64,000 nt of DNA from Chromohalobacter sp. 11-W (lineage in GTDB: Bacteria > Pseudomonadota > Gammaproteobacteria > Pseudomonadales > Halomonadaceae): positions 124,001-188,000 of the forward strand of contig NZ_JARANZ010000004.1 in assembly GCF_029889905.1 (NCBI RefSeq), written 5' to 3'. The translations under genes and the position numbers were made by a program. Of the stretch, positions 19,380 through 28,695 are shown in pieces (the stretch's first letter is position 1; the number at the start of each line of letters is the position of its first letter). The notes under the pieces were generated by a model, which searched no databases, was not told where the DNA came from, and worked only from the letters and a program-made list of their open reading frames with translations.

Positions 19380-19843
19380 AGCTGCGTGTGCTCGCCGTGG
19401 GGACTCGCATGCCCGACTGGGTCACGCAGGGCGTCGATGAATACCTCAAGCGGCTGCCGCGTGATTTCAGCGTGGACATCGTCGAGATAGCGCCCGGCAA
19501 GCGAGGCAAGAACGCCGATGTGGCCCGTGCGGTTCAGAGCGAAGGCGATGCCATGCTGGCGAAACTGCGCGATCAGGAACGTGTCATCGCATTGGATGTC
19601 GAGGGTCGAAGTTGGAGTACCGAACGCTTGGCCGCCAACGCCGATCAATGGCGCCAGGACGGTCGCAACGTAGCGTGCCTGGTGGGTGGTCCGGACGGGC
19701 TCGACTCACGTCTGTTGGCGCGGGCCGAGCAACGTTGGTCGCTCTCGGCATTGACGCTGCCTCATCCATTGGTACGTATTCTGCTGGCCGAGCAGCTTTA
19801 TCGCGCCTGGACCCTGCTGGCTGGTCATCCCTATCACCGATGA
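19376..19843 (+). CDS. rlmH: 23S rRNA (pseudouridine1915-N3)-methyltransferase
   Basis: SPOUT-class methyltransferase that modifies pseudouridine 1915 in helix 69 of 23S rRNA. The 155-residue protein has the standard length. It shows [33 protein letters not shown], the SAM knot segment [13 protein letters not shown], and the C-terminal [18 protein letters not shown] with the terminal YHR. Translationally coupled to rsfS through ATGA. Confidence 0.97.
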   Translation: MKLRVLAVGTRMPDWVTQGVDEYLKRLPRDFSVDIVEIAPGKRGKNADVARAVQSEGDAMLAKLRDQERVIALDVEGRSWSTERLAANADQWRQDGRNVACLVGGPDGLDSRLLARAEQRWSLSALTLPHPLVRILLAEQLYRAWTLLAGHPYHR

Positions 19844-19906
19844 GCAACGGGGCTCGATACCTGCTCAGCGGCTACCTTCCACCTTCCCGCCTGTTATCGG
19901 GGACCC

Positions 19907-21808
19907 ATGCGTAAACGACGCGACCCAATCAAGGATACCGCTCGAGAAGTCCGTGTATTCCGGGCACGCTCGCTACTGGCGGCATTACTCGTATTATTGA
20001 TGGCCGGGGGGCTGGGCGCTCGTCTTTTTTATCTTCAGGTTGTCGAGCATGAGGTGTTCACCACGCGTTCCGAGAAGAACCGTGTGCGCGTCGAACCGCT
20101 GCCCCCGACGCGTGGGCTCATCTACGACCGCCAAGGGAAATTGGTGGCTGAAAACCGCCCAACTTATAACCTGACTATCGTACGCGAGCGGGTCCAGGAT
20201 ATTGATGCCACTCTCGATCGACTGGTCGACATCCTGGGGCTGGACGAAACGCAGGTCGAGGCGTTTCGCAAACGGTCGCGTCAGCGTCAAAGACCCTATC
20301 AACCGGCATTGTTGATGAGCGGTCTCAACGAACGGCAAATCGCGCGGTTAGCCGTCAATCGTTACCGGCTTCCTGGGGTCGAGGTTGAAGCACAGTGGCT
20401 GCGTCACTATCCCGATCCCAAGATTATGTCGCATGTGCTGGGCTATGTAGGTCGAATCAACGAGCAAGAACTGGCCTCGCTGGACAGTGGCAACTATGCG
20501 GGCACGCATTATATCGGCAAGACCGGTATCGAGAAGCAGTACGAAAAAGCGCTGCACGGGCAGGCTGGCCTGCGTAAGGTGGAAACCAATGCCCGGGGGC
20601 GTGTGCTGCGCGAACTCGAACGTACACCACCCGAACCGGGCAAGGACTTGACGCTGACCATCGATACACGGCTTCAGCAGATGGCTTACGATCTGCTGGA
20701 TGGGCGGCGCGGCTCCATCGTCGCGATTCAACCCCAGACCGGTGACATTCTAGCGATGGTCTCCGCCCCAGGATTCGATTCCAACGAGTTCGTGACCGGT
20801 ATTTCCTACAAGGACTATCAGTCGCTGCAAGACAATCTTGACCTGCCACTGTTCAACCGGGCCGTGCGCGGCCAGTATCCGATCGGGTCGACCATTAAGC
20901 CTTTCGAAGCCTTGGCTGCGCTTCAGAATGGAGTCGTGACGCCTCAAGAAGTCATCTATGACCCGGGGTATTACAAGCTGCCCAACGATTCTCGCCACTA
21001 TCGGAACTGGTTGCGCTGGGGGCACGGTCGTGTCGATCTGGAGCGCGCGCTGGCCGTTTCCAACAATACTTACTTTTACACCATGGCTCATCGCTTGGGC
21101 ATCGATGCCTTATCCAGCTTCATGTACAAGTTCGGGTTTGGGGAGGTCACTTCGTTGGATGTGCAAGGGGCTTCATCGGGAACCGTGCCTTCTCGTGAGT
21201 GGAAACGCGAGAAATACGGTCAAGTGTGGTATCCCGGGGAAACGCTCTCGGCGGGTATCGGGCAAGGCTACTGGATGGTCACGCCGTTGCAGCTCGCAAC
21301 GGCGGAGGCAACGCTGGCCAATCGTGGGGATTGGGTGCGTCCACATTTGGCCAAGCGCGTCGGTGACACCTCGGTCGAACCGCCTTTCAAGAATACCAAG
21401 CCCGACGTGAAGCTCGACAAGGATGTCTGGTGGGATGACGTGTTCAACGGCATGGAAAAAGTCGTCAGTGGCAGAGAGGGCACTGCACGCCACATCGGTA
21501 AAGGGCTGAAATACGACATGGCGGGCAAGTCGGGCACGGCACAGGTGTTTTCCTTGGGGCAAAATCAGAAATACGATGCCGATGAGCTCAAGGAGCGCTT
21601 ACGTGATCACGCCTTGTTCACGGCGTTCGCGCCGGTGGACGATCCGCAGATCGCCATCGCCGTGATCGTCGAAAATGCCGGGGGCGGTAGTTCGCATGCT
21701 GCGGGTCTGGCTCGCGCTCTGGCAGACGAGTGGCTCCTGTCCGATGACGAGAACACCCATCAAGCCGAAGAACTCATCAAGGAGGACGTCGAAGTTGAAG
21801 GGACTTGA
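19907..21808 (+). CDS. mrdA: Penicillin-binding protein 2 (elongasome transpeptidase)
   Basis: Class B PBP that cross-links peptidoglycan for side-wall elongation, paired with RodA. The 633-residue protein has one N-terminal membrane anchor (21-42), the non-penicillin-binding dimerisation domain (PTRGLIYDRQGKLVAENRP), and the transpeptidase domain. That domain carries SxxK at S328-K331 in YPIGSTIKP, an SNN motif and KSGTAQV. The start ATG is 63 bases after rlmH. The next gene, rodA, starts inside its 3' end with its SD in the mrdA coding sequence. Confidence 0.97.
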   Translation: MRKRRDPIKDTAREVRVFRARSLLAALLVLLMAGGLGARLFYLQVVEHEVFTTRSEKNRVRVEPLPPTRGLIYDRQGKLVAENRPTYNLTIVRERVQDIDATLDRLVDILGLDETQVEAFRKRSRQRQRPYQPALLMSGLNERQIARLAVNRYRLPGVEVEAQWLRHYPDPKIMSHVLGYVGRINEQELASLDSGNYAGTHYIGKTGIEKQYEKALHGQAGLRKVETNARGRVLRELERTPPEPGKDLTLTIDTRLQQMAYDLLDGRRGSIVAIQPQTGDILAMVSAPGFDSNEFVTGISYKDYQSLQDNLDLPLFNRAVRGQYPIGSTIKPFEALAALQNGVVTPQEVIYDPGYYKLPNDSRHYRNWLRWGHGRVDLERALAVSNNTYFYTMAHRLGIDALSSFMYKFGFGEVTSLDVQGASSGTVPSREWKREKYGQVWYPGETLSAGIGQGYWMVTPLQLATAEATLANRGDWVRPHLAKRVGDTSVEPPFKNTKPDVKLDKDVWWDDVFNGMEKVVSGREGTARHIGKGLKYDMAGKSGTAQVFSLGQNQKYDADELKERLRDHALFTAFAPVDDPQIAIAVIVENAGGGSSHAAGLARALADEWLLSDDENTHQAEELIKEDVEVEGT

Positions 21809-22940
21809 ATGGCGTCGCTTCAGTCGGGCACCGGCGGATGGCATGGGGCGCAAGCGTTCCCTCTGGTCACGCCTGCATCTCGACCCTTGGCTGCTTTTGC
21901 TGCTGCTGAGTCTGATGGGAGCGGGACTGGTCGTCTTGTACAGTGCCAGTGGCATGAGTCTCGCCGTCACGCTGGGACAGGCGTCGCGTTTCGGTGTGGC
22001 CTTGCTGGCCATGTTCGTGATCGCCCAGTTTTCGCCAAGTACGTTGTGCCGTTGGACCCCCCTCGGCTACTTCATAGGGGTAGCCATGCTCGTGGCGGTG
22101 GAGGTGATGGGCGATATGGGGATGGGGGCGCAGCGCTGGCTGGAAATCCCCGGAATAATCCGCTTTCAGCCATCCGAGTTGATGAAGCTGGCGGTGCCCA
22201 TGATGGTGGCGGCGTACCTTTATAAGAGATCGCTACCGCCGAGCATGCGCGACTTGCTTATCTGTGCCTTGATCATCGGTGTACCGGTGATGCTAATCAT
22301 GCGTCAGCCTGATCTGGGGACATCCTTGCTGGTGGCATGTGCGGCGGTGTTCGTCATCTTTCTCGCGGGCCTGTCATGGCGGGTAATCGGCTTGCTGGCG
22401 GTGCTGCTTGCATCCGCCTTGCCCCTGCTCTGGTTCAATATGCACGAATACCAACGCCAGCGTGTATTGACCTTCCTCAATCCTGAAAGCGATCCGCTGG
22501 GGGCGGGTTGGAATATCATCCAGTCGAAAACGGCCATCGGCAGTGGCGGCGTCTTCGGTAAGGGGTGGGGCTTGGGTACTCAATCTCAGCTGGAATTTCT
22601 TCCCGAGCGCCATACCGACTTCATCGGCGCCGTACTGGGGGAGGAGTGGGGATTGATCGGGATGCTGGTCTTCCTGGCCCTCTACGTGCTCATCGTGGGG
22701 CGTGGGTTGTTTCTCGCCAATACCGCCCAGGATACCTTCGGGCGTCTGGTCGGGGGCAGCATCGTGCTGACATTTTTCATCTATGTGTTCGTCAATATCG
22801 GCATGGTCAGCGGCATTTTGCCCGTTGTCGGCGTGCCGCTTCCACTGGTCAGTTTTGGCGGCACGTCCAGCGTGACCTTGCTGATCGGTTTCGGTATCCT
22901 CATGTCCGTTCATACCCATCGACGGTTGTTGCCTCGCTAG
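21795..22940 (+). CDS. rodA: Rod-shape SEDS glycosyltransferase RodA
   Basis: Peptidoglycan polymerase of the elongasome with about ten membrane segments. Family motifs are GMGAQRWLEIPGIIRFQPSE, MRQPDLGTSLL, the conserved GAGWNIIQSKTAIGSGG, LPERHTDFIGAVLGEEWG and the C-terminal PLPLVSFGGTS. The start is taken as TTG 21795 because AGGAGG ends 9 bases before it. It gives 381 residues and a 14-base overlap with mrdA. An in-frame ATG at 21843 would remove 16 residues. Confidence 0.94.
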   Translation: MKGLEWRRFSRAPADGMGRKRSLWSRLHLDPWLLLLLLSLMGAGLVVLYSASGMSLAVTLGQASRFGVALLAMFVIAQFSPSTLCRWTPLGYFIGVAMLVAVEVMGDMGMGAQRWLEIPGIIRFQPSELMKLAVPMMVAAYLYKRSLPPSMRDLLICALIIGVPVMLIMRQPDLGTSLLVACAAVFVIFLAGLSWRVIGLLAVLLASALPLLWFNMHEYQRQRVLTFLNPESDPLGAGWNIIQSKTAIGSGGVFGKGWGLGTQSQLEFLPERHTDFIGAVLGEEWGLIGMLVFLALYVLIVGRGLFLANTAQDTFGRLVGGSIVLTFFIYVFVNIGMVSGILPVVGVPLPLVSFGGTSSVTLLIGFGILMSVHTHRRLLPR

Positions 22941-22998
22941 GTAGGGCGAGACACGGAAAGGAAGCGACGACAGCCCAGGGCCAAGGAGTAAGAGCGTG

Positions 22999-24030
22999 AT
23001 GAAGTGGAATAATGCGCGGTCCCATTGGCGAGGGCTCTCCCCGGCGGCGTTGTTGCTGTGCGGGTTGGTCCTGTTTCCGTCGGCGCATGCGGCCGAGGAA
23101 TTCGATCCGGCCTCGCATGCTGATATCCGCGCATGGGTCGATGACGTGTCGAGGGGCGGCATTTCTCGCGATGACGTGACTCAGGCCTTGCGTCACGCCC
23201 GATTTCGCCAGGAAGTGCTGGACGCCATGCAAGGGGCGGCGGAGCGTCGCTTGAGTTGGCACGAATATCGCGACATCTTCGTGCAGCCCAAGCGTATTCA
23301 AGAAGGCGTGGCGTTCATTCGCGAGCACCGTGACGCCTTCGCACGTGCCGAACGCGAATACGGCGTGCCGCCCGCCTACATTGCCGCGATCATCGGTGTC
23401 GAGACGCGCTATGGCCAGTACAAGGGCGAGCATCGTGTGCTCGATTCGCTCGCGACGTTGGCTTTTCATCACCCGTCGCGCGGCGAGTTCTTTCGTGGCG
23501 AATTGGCGGCGTTTCTCGAGATCACCCTGGATCAGGGGATTTCGCCGGAAGCCCCCAAAGGCTCCTATGCCGGCGCCATGGGCTATCCGCAATTCATCCC
23601 GACCAGTTACCGCGCTTATGCCATCGACTTCGATGACGATGGGCGGCGCGATCTGTGGGACGATCCCGTGGATGCGATCGGCAGCGTGGGCAATTACTTC
23701 GCCGAGCATGGGTGGCGTCGAGGGGCGCCGGTCGTGACGCCCGCCGATGGCCCCAAGACACCTCCGCAAGCGATCGACTTCAACCGCACGCGTGCGCCTT
23801 ACGCGAGATTGGCGCCTCTTGCCGATGCCGGTATCCATCCGCGCGGTGAGTTCGACGCGTCGCGTGTCATTCCGCTGTCTCTGGCACTCGAGTCGGGGGG
23901 TTACCGCTACGCGCTGGGACATGAAAATTTTTACGTGATCACGCGTTATAACCACAGTTACCTGTATGCGATGGCCGTCACCGAGCTCGCGGCAGGTATC
24001 CAGGCAGCGCTCGACAAGGATGATGCATGA
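22999..24030 (+). CDS. mltB: Lytic murein transglycosylase B
   Basis: Periplasmic enzyme cleaving glycan strands to 1,6-anhydro-MurNAc ends. The 343-residue precursor has a Sec signal ending near AHA-AEEF. The catalytic region is YIAAIIGVETRYGQYKG (catalytic Glu in GVETRYG), then GSYAGAMGYPQFIPTSYR and FDDDGRRDLWDDPVDAIGSVGNYF, typical of family 3 MltB/SltB. There is no lipobox, so it may be a soluble form. GTG 22996 is an alternative start; both use AGGAG at 22984-22988. It overlaps rlpA by 4 bases. Confidence 0.94.
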   Translation: MKWNNARSHWRGLSPAALLLCGLVLFPSAHAAEEFDPASHADIRAWVDDVSRGGISRDDVTQALRHARFRQEVLDAMQGAAERRLSWHEYRDIFVQPKRIQEGVAFIREHRDAFARAEREYGVPPAYIAAIIGVETRYGQYKGEHRVLDSLATLAFHHPSRGEFFRGELAAFLEITLDQGISPEAPKGSYAGAMGYPQFIPTSYRAYAIDFDDDGRRDLWDDPVDAIGSVGNYFAEHGWRRGAPVVTPADGPKTPPQAIDFNRTRAPYARLAPLADAGIHPRGEFDASRVIPLSLALESGGYRYALGHENFYVITRYNHSYLYAMAVTELAAGIQAALDKDDA

Positions 24031-24932
24031 GGGTCAGCGGTGTGCTTGTGTGTATGTTGATGCTGTTGGTGGCAGGGTGTGCCAGTGACGGCGGCGGTCG
24101 TTATGCGCAGCAAAACGATGCTTATCCGGACGCGCCGCCCGATGTGACGGATGTTCCCGATGCGGTGCCCAAGGACGAGCCGCTTGCCAAGAGCGGCAAT
24201 CGTTCCACCTATGAAGTGTGGGGCAAGACCTATCATGTGATGTCCGATCCCAACGGCTATGTGGAAGAAGGCGATGCGTCCTGGTATGGCACCAAATTCC
24301 AGGGCTACGACACCGCGAGCGGGGAAGCCTACGACATGTACAAGATGTCGGCGGCGCATCGCACATTACCGCTGCCGACGTATGTCCGCGTGACCAATCT
24401 CGATAATCGGCGCAGTGTCATCGTACGCGTCAACGATCGTGGCCCGTTTCATGGCGATCGGCTGATCGATCTGTCGTATGCCGCTGCGGCACGCTTGGAC
24501 ATCCTGGGACACGGAACAGGACATGTGCGCGTGGAAGCCATTGACCCCGAGCAATGGGCCGAGCAGCATGAGCGTTCCACCGAGTCAGCATCCCCAGGGG
24601 AGGTGGCCAAGGCATCCTCGGGCGTGCCGGCGCAGGGAGCAGTGGATGAAGCCTCGACCGTTGAGGCGCCTCAGCAAGATCCTGTCACCGAGCGCCAGGG
24701 TGGCACGGGACAATATGTTCAGGTCGCGGCACTGAGTTCCGCGGCCAGGGCCAAGACGCTGGAAAAGCGCTTGCAAGGACAAGTATCGCGTCCGGTACGC
24801 GTAAGGGAAGAGGCATCCGTGTATCGTGTTCAGGTAGGGCCTGTGCATGATGCGTCGCATATCGATTCCATCAAAGCGGAATTACAAGCGGCGGGTTTTG
24901 ATCAGTCGTTTGTCGTTTCCGCTACCGAGTAA
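24027..24932 (+). CDS. rlpA: RlpA-family septal lytic transglycosylase lipoprotein with SPOR domain
   Basis: RlpA cleaves naked glycan strands (those lacking stem peptides) at the septum. The 301-residue precursor has lipobox VAGC (Cys18), a double-psi beta-barrel domain at about 80-175 (GDASWYGTKFQGYDTASGE; VNDRGPFHGDRLIDLSYAAA, containing the catalytic-region Asp and Glu equivalents), a Pro/Ala/Glu-rich linker, and a C-terminal SPOR domain (about 225-300) that binds denuded peptidoglycan. Coupled to mltB; dacA follows 24 bases later, as in Pseudomonas. Confidence 0.93.
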   Translation: MRVSGVLVCMLMLLVAGCASDGGGRYAQQNDAYPDAPPDVTDVPDAVPKDEPLAKSGNRSTYEVWGKTYHVMSDPNGYVEEGDASWYGTKFQGYDTASGEAYDMYKMSAAHRTLPLPTYVRVTNLDNRRSVIVRVNDRGPFHGDRLIDLSYAAAARLDILGHGTGHVRVEAIDPEQWAEQHERSTESASPGEVAKASSGVPAQGAVDEASTVEAPQQDPVTERQGGTGQYVQVAALSSAARAKTLEKRLQGQVSRPVRVREEASVYRVQVGPVHDASHIDSIKAELQAAGFDQSFVVSATE

Positions 24933-24956
24933 CCCCGCTTAGCGAGAAAAGTTGTC

Positions 24957-26159
24957 ATGAGAGTGTTTGCCCGATCGTCATTGTTACGCATTATTTTATT
25001 GGTCACGTTAGGTGTCGGTGGTCTCACCCCTGTAGCGCAAGCCGAGGATCCTCCCGAGCCCTCGCCAGTGCCGTCGTCGATGGTACCGTCGGCGCCGAAT
25101 CTGGCGGCGTCTTCCTGGGTGCTGATGGACGCCGATAGTGGCAAGATCCTAGTCGAACATAATGCCGACAAGGAGCTGCCGCCGGCCAGTCTGACCAAGA
25201 TGATGACCGCCTATATCGTCGAGCGTGAAATCGATGCCGAGAATATCGATGCCGACGACGAGGTGACGATTAGCGAGAATGCGTGGCGCACCGGTGGCTC
25301 GCGGATGTTCCTCAACCCGGGGAGCAAGGTAAGCGTCGACAACTTGCTCAGAGGGGTCGTGATTCAGTCGGGCAACGATGCCAGCGTTGCGCTATCCGAG
25401 CATATTGCGGGCAGTGAGGACGCCTTTGCCGATCTCATGAATCAGCAAGCCTCGCGTATGAACCTACAGCATACGCATTTCATGAATCCCACCGGCCTGC
25501 CGCACGACGATCACTACTCCTCGGCTCACGATCTGGCGATCATTGCGCAACACATCATCAAGGACTACCCCGATCACTACGAGGTGTATTCGGAGAAGTA
25601 CTTCACCTGGAACGATATCCGTCAGCCCAACCGTAACCGTCTGTTGTGGCGCGATCCCAGCGTCGATGGCTTGAAGACAGGGCATACCGAGGCGGCGGGC
25701 TACTGCCTGGTGGCATCTGCCAAGAAGGACGATACACGCCTGGTGGCCGTGGTGATGGGGACCGATTCCGACGAGGCTCGGGCCCAAGAAACCCAGAAGC
25801 TGTTGAGCTATGGGTTCCGCTTCTTCGAGACACAGCGTCTCTACGAAGCTGGTGCCGTGCTCAACAAGCCGCGTATCTGGGGGGGTGAGAAGGACGAACT
25901 GCGTCTGGGCGTGGCGAATGACGTGTACTTGACCGTGCCGCGGGGACATAGTGACGAATTGAACGCCCAGCTCGATATCAAGAAAACCATCGATGCGCCG
26001 GTCGAGAAGGGAGATCAGCTCGGCACGTTGAAGATCAAGCTGGACGGTGAAGTGCTCGACGAGCGTCCCCTGGTGGCGCTGGAGTCGGTCGCCGAGGGTG
26101 GTTTCTTCAAGCGCCTTTGGGACAGCGTCCTGCAGTTCGTGAATGGATTCTTCGACTGA
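24957..26159 (+). CDS. dacA: D-alanyl-D-alanine carboxypeptidase (PBP5/6 family)
   Basis: Trims the terminal D-Ala from peptidoglycan pentapeptides at the periplasmic face. The 400-residue precursor has a signal peptide ending VAQA, then the three penicillin-binding motifs: SxxK as S78LTK81, SGN in VIQSGNDASV, and KTG in DGLKTGHTEAAGYC. A C-terminal beta domain follows. The last residues (FFKRLWDSVLQFVNGFFD) form the amphipathic helix that anchors PBP5 to the inner membrane. Last gene of the mrdA-rodA-mltB-rlpA-dacA cluster. Confidence 0.96.
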   Translation: MRVFARSSLLRIILLVTLGVGGLTPVAQAEDPPEPSPVPSSMVPSAPNLAASSWVLMDADSGKILVEHNADKELPPASLTKMMTAYIVEREIDAENIDADDEVTISENAWRTGGSRMFLNPGSKVSVDNLLRGVVIQSGNDASVALSEHIAGSEDAFADLMNQQASRMNLQHTHFMNPTGLPHDDHYSSAHDLAIIAQHIIKDYPDHYEVYSEKYFTWNDIRQPNRNRLLWRDPSVDGLKTGHTEAAGYCLVASAKKDDTRLVAVVMGTDSDEARAQETQKLLSYGFRFFETQRLYEAGAVLNKPRIWGGEKDELRLGVANDVYLTVPRGHSDELNAQLDIKKTIDAPVEKGDQLGTLKIKLDGEVLDERPLVALESVAEGGFFKRLWDSVLQFVNGFFD

Positions 26160-26178
26160 TTCATTGTGGTTCGGCTCG

Positions 26179-26207
26179 AGGGCGAAGTGTTTTGAAAGCT
26201 TCGCCCT
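26179..26207 (+). terminator. Hairpin after dacA
   Basis: A perfect 9-bp stem, AGGGCGAAG (26179-26187) and CTTCGCCCT (26199-26207), with an 11-base loop, 20 bases past the dacA stop. No clean T tract follows, so it may be a weak terminator or an mRNA-stabilising hairpin. Confidence 0.45.
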
Positions 26208-26276
26208 TGGTCGATACGATAAGGTTGAGTAGAATACTCGGAAATATCATGCCGAGCCCATGTGAGGCCGTTCTCC

Positions 26277-26573
26277 ATGCAACAGACTTCACCAACCGAG
26301 CAGGGTGCATCGCCAGATGCGCCCAAGATCGAGTTCCCCTGTCAGTATCCCATCAAGATCGTCGGTGACGCGGCACCGGACTTCAAGGTCACCGTGGTGG
26401 ATATCGTCGAGCAACACTCGCCTGGCTTCGATCGTCGCAGCGTGCGCATGGTCGATAGTCGCAATGGCCGCTTTCAATCCGTGCGCGTCGTGATTCACGC
26501 CACCGGTCAAGACCAGCTCAATGCACTGTTCCATTCGCTGAAGGCGACGGGTCGTGTGCATATGGTGCTGTAG
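26277..26573 (+). CDS. ybeD: DUF493 family protein YbeD
   Basis: A small (98-residue) ACT-like-fold protein of unknown function, conserved between dacA and lipB in many gammaproteobacteria. Visible family features are FPCQYPIKIVGDA near residue 24, VVDIVEQHSPGF, and the C-terminal TGQDQLNALFHSLKATGRVHMVL pattern, ending in hydrophobic VL. The ATG at 26277 (GAGG upstream) is chosen over one five codons earlier. Its stop directly abuts the lipB start, implying co-translation. A role in lipoate metabolism is suggested only by context. Confidence 0.9.
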   Translation: MQQTSPTEQGASPDAPKIEFPCQYPIKIVGDAAPDFKVTVVDIVEQHSPGFDRRSVRMVDSRNGRFQSVRVVIHATGQDQLNALFHSLKATGRVHMVL

Positions 26574-27236
26574 GTGGCGATCAGCGAAGAGCGCCCGCCG
26601 GTGCAGTTGCACCGCCTAGGACGTCGCGCTTATGAGCCGGTGTGGCAGGCCATGCGCAAGCTTACCGACGAGCGTGATGCCACAACGCCGGATCAATTCT
26701 GGTTGGTCGAGCACGAAGCAGTGTTCACGCAGGGGCAGGCCGGCAAGCCCGAGCATCTGCTCATGCCCGGCGATATTCCGGTCGTCGCCACCGATCGTGG
26801 CGGGCAGGTGACCTATCATGGGCCGGGCCAGGTCGTGCTTTATCCGCTGATCGACGTACGTCGTGCCAAACTGGGCGTACGGGAGTTGGTATCGGCGCTC
26901 GAGAACACGGTGATCGCTTTGCTAGGCGAGTATGGCGTGGAGGCGCATGCGCGCCCTGACGCGCCGGGTGTCTATGTCGGCGAGGCCAAGATTGCCTCGC
27001 TCGGTTTGCGTATTCGACGCGGTGCCAGCTTTCATGGCGTCGCGCTCAACGTCGATGGCGACTTATCTCCCTTCCAGCGCATCAATCCCTGTGGCTATGC
27101 CGGCATGACCATGACACGGCTTGCCGACCTGATCGACGACTGTCCGGATAGCGACACGGTCGCTGTCGAGCTGGCCGAGCGTCTGGCGCGAACGCTGGAA
27201 CGAACGCTCGTGCCGGTTGCCTCCGCGCACGTCTAA
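26574..27236 (+). CDS. lipB: Octanoyl-[ACP]:protein N-octanoyltransferase
   Basis: Moves octanoate from ACP to lipoyl domains of pyruvate and 2-oxoglutarate dehydrogenases and GcvH. The 220-residue protein has the signature [12 protein letters not shown] at 75-86, the catalytic Lys139 (GEAKIASLG) and Cys173 (NPCGYAGM). It starts with GTG immediately after the ybeD stop, with no spacer. lipA, the next pathway enzyme, lies convergent across a strong terminator instead of downstream in the same operon. Confidence 0.96.
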   Translation: MAISEERPPVQLHRLGRRAYEPVWQAMRKLTDERDATTPDQFWLVEHEAVFTQGQAGKPEHLLMPGDIPVVATDRGGQVTYHGPGQVVLYPLIDVRRAKLGVRELVSALENTVIALLGEYGVEAHARPDAPGVYVGEAKIASLGLRIRRGASFHGVALNVDGDLSPFQRINPCGYAGMTMTRLADLIDDCPDSDTVAVELAERLARTLERTLVPVASAHV

Positions 27237-27302
27237 TGGCCATAGTTGCCTGATCGCGCCGTCGTTCAGCGTCCTTCAACATCGGTCGGCGCGTCTCAAT
27301 GA

Positions 27303-27341
27303 AAACGGCCCGCCGTGGACTGAGTCCACGGCGGGCCGTTT
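27303..27341. terminator. Strong bidirectional terminator between lipB and lipA
   Basis: A perfect 18-bp inverted repeat (27303-27320 and 27324-27341) with a 3-base loop. A-tract and T-tract ends (AAACGG...CCGTTT) on both sides make it work for both convergent genes. Confidence 0.92.
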
Positions 27342-27375
27342 GTCTTGGGCCACTGAGGCTTGAAAAGCGCGGCCG

Positions 27376-28428
27376 TCAGCCGACGTTGACGACCGCAATG
27401 CGGTCCGGGTCGGTCGATTGACCGGGCACCTCAGCGGGCTCTGCCAGCCCCAGGTTGTTCTTCTCGAACACCCGGTCGGCACGATAGCTGGAGCGCACCA
27501 ACGGCCCCGACGGCACTTCCATGAAGCCTTTTGCCAAGCCCTGCTGGCGATAATGCTCGAATTCGTCCGGCGTCACCCAGCGTTCCACCGGAAGGTGGTT
27601 ACGGGTCGGTTGCAGGTACTGACCCAGTGTCACGATGTCGACGCCGATGGCGCGAAGGTCATCGAAGGTCTCGAGGATCTCTTCTTCGGTTTCGCCAAGC
27701 CCCAGCATGATGCTGGTCTTGGTGATGACCTCGGGGCGGTGGCGCTTGGCATGCGCCAGCACATCGAGGGTCTTGCGGTAACCGGCACGCGGATCGCGTA
27801 CACGCCCGGTCAGGCGCTCCACGGTTTCGACGTTTTGGGCGAATACTTCCAGGCCGGAATCGACGACTCGCTCGACGGCGCTGGGGATCCCGTCGAAGTC
27901 TGGCGTCAGGGCTTCTACCGCCACCTGGGGGGTGCGTGCCTTGATCGCGCGAATGCAGTCGGCGTAGTGGCTAGCGCCCGCATCGGGTAGGTCGTCGCGG
28001 TCCACCGAGGTCAGTACCACGTAGCGTAGCCCCATCAGCTCCACCGATTCGGCAGTGTTCGCCGGTTCCTCGGGGTCCAGCCAGCCGCGTGGGTTGCCGG
28101 TGTCGACAGCGCAGAAGCGACAGGCCCGGGTGCATACCGACCCCATCAGCATGATGGTGGCAGTGCCGTTGCTCCAGCACTCACCCATGTTCGGACAGTG
28201 GGACTCGGCACAGACGGTACTGAGCCGGTGCTCCTTAACGTTGCGCTTGACCGCCTCGAAGCGTTCGCCGCCGGGCATCTGGACGCGTAACCATGAGGGC
28301 TTGCGGCCGCCGACGCCATCGCCTGCGGATTGCTCGCGTGACTTCATGCCATCCTTGATGGCGGCGATGCCCTGGTCGTTGCGGTATTTCTTGCCGCTGG
28401 TGACGCGTTGGGTAGGAGTGTCGCTCAT
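27376..28428 (-). CDS. lipA: Lipoyl synthase (radical SAM)
   Basis: Inserts two sulfurs at C6 and C8 of protein-bound octanoate. The 350-residue protein has the auxiliary [4Fe-4S] cysteines C73-x4-C78-x5-C84, the radical-SAM motif C99-x3-C103-x2-C106 (CTRACRFC), and the C-terminal RSSYRAD whose Ser ligates the auxiliary cluster. ATG 28428 is used; the open frame further upstream lacks family similarity. The N-terminal 45 residues, with [10 protein letters not shown], are slightly longer than in E. coli, as in other pseudomonad-type LipA. Confidence 0.97.
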   Translation of the reverse strand: MSDTPTQRVTSGKKYRNDQGIAAIKDGMKSREQSAGDGVGGRKPSWLRVQMPGGERFEAVKRNVKEHRLSTVCAESHCPNMGECWSNGTATIMLMGSVCTRACRFCAVDTGNPRGWLDPEEPANTAESVELMGLRYVVLTSVDRDDLPDAGASHYADCIRAIKARTPQVAVEALTPDFDGIPSAVERVVDSGLEVFAQNVETVERLTGRVRDPRAGYRKTLDVLAHAKRHRPEVITKTSIMLGLGETEEEILETFDDLRAIGVDIVTLGQYLQPTRNHLPVERWVTPDEFEHYRQQGLAKGFMEVPSGPLVRSSYRADRVFEKNNLGLAEPAEVPGQSTDPDRIAVVNVG

Positions 28429-28638
28429 AGCGTGAGCCTCTCTGCAAGCCGGCCGACGGCGCCGAGGCGACGCTACCACAGAAGGAGGGGAAGGGCGTCG
28501 GTCGACGTTTCCGGGGGGCCTGGCACGTCTGATGATGCGTGAATTGATGCGCCCAACATACCACAAAAGGCGTAGTGCTGGACAGGCTGGCCACGGCGCG
28601 TGAGTGTCAAGGACGGCGCCCGGCCGCACGCGATGCCA

Positions 28639-28658
28639 CGCCCGGCCGATGCCGGGCG
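28639..28658 (-). terminator. GC-rich hairpin after the MDR oxidoreductase gene
   Basis: Stem CGCCCGGC (28639-28646) with GCCGGGCG (28651-28658) and a CGAT loop, about 38 bases past the stop of the minus-strand oxidoreductase gene. There is no T tract. The rest of the 267-base gap to lipA shows nothing else clear. Confidence 0.4.
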
Positions 28659-28695
28659 CGTGTCGTCTTGTGCAGGGGCGAGTCCGTGATGAATG

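Noticed and set aside
22900-23955. 351-codon minus-strand frame opposite mltB
   Set aside because: Shadow of mltB; composition not protein-like and no start signal.
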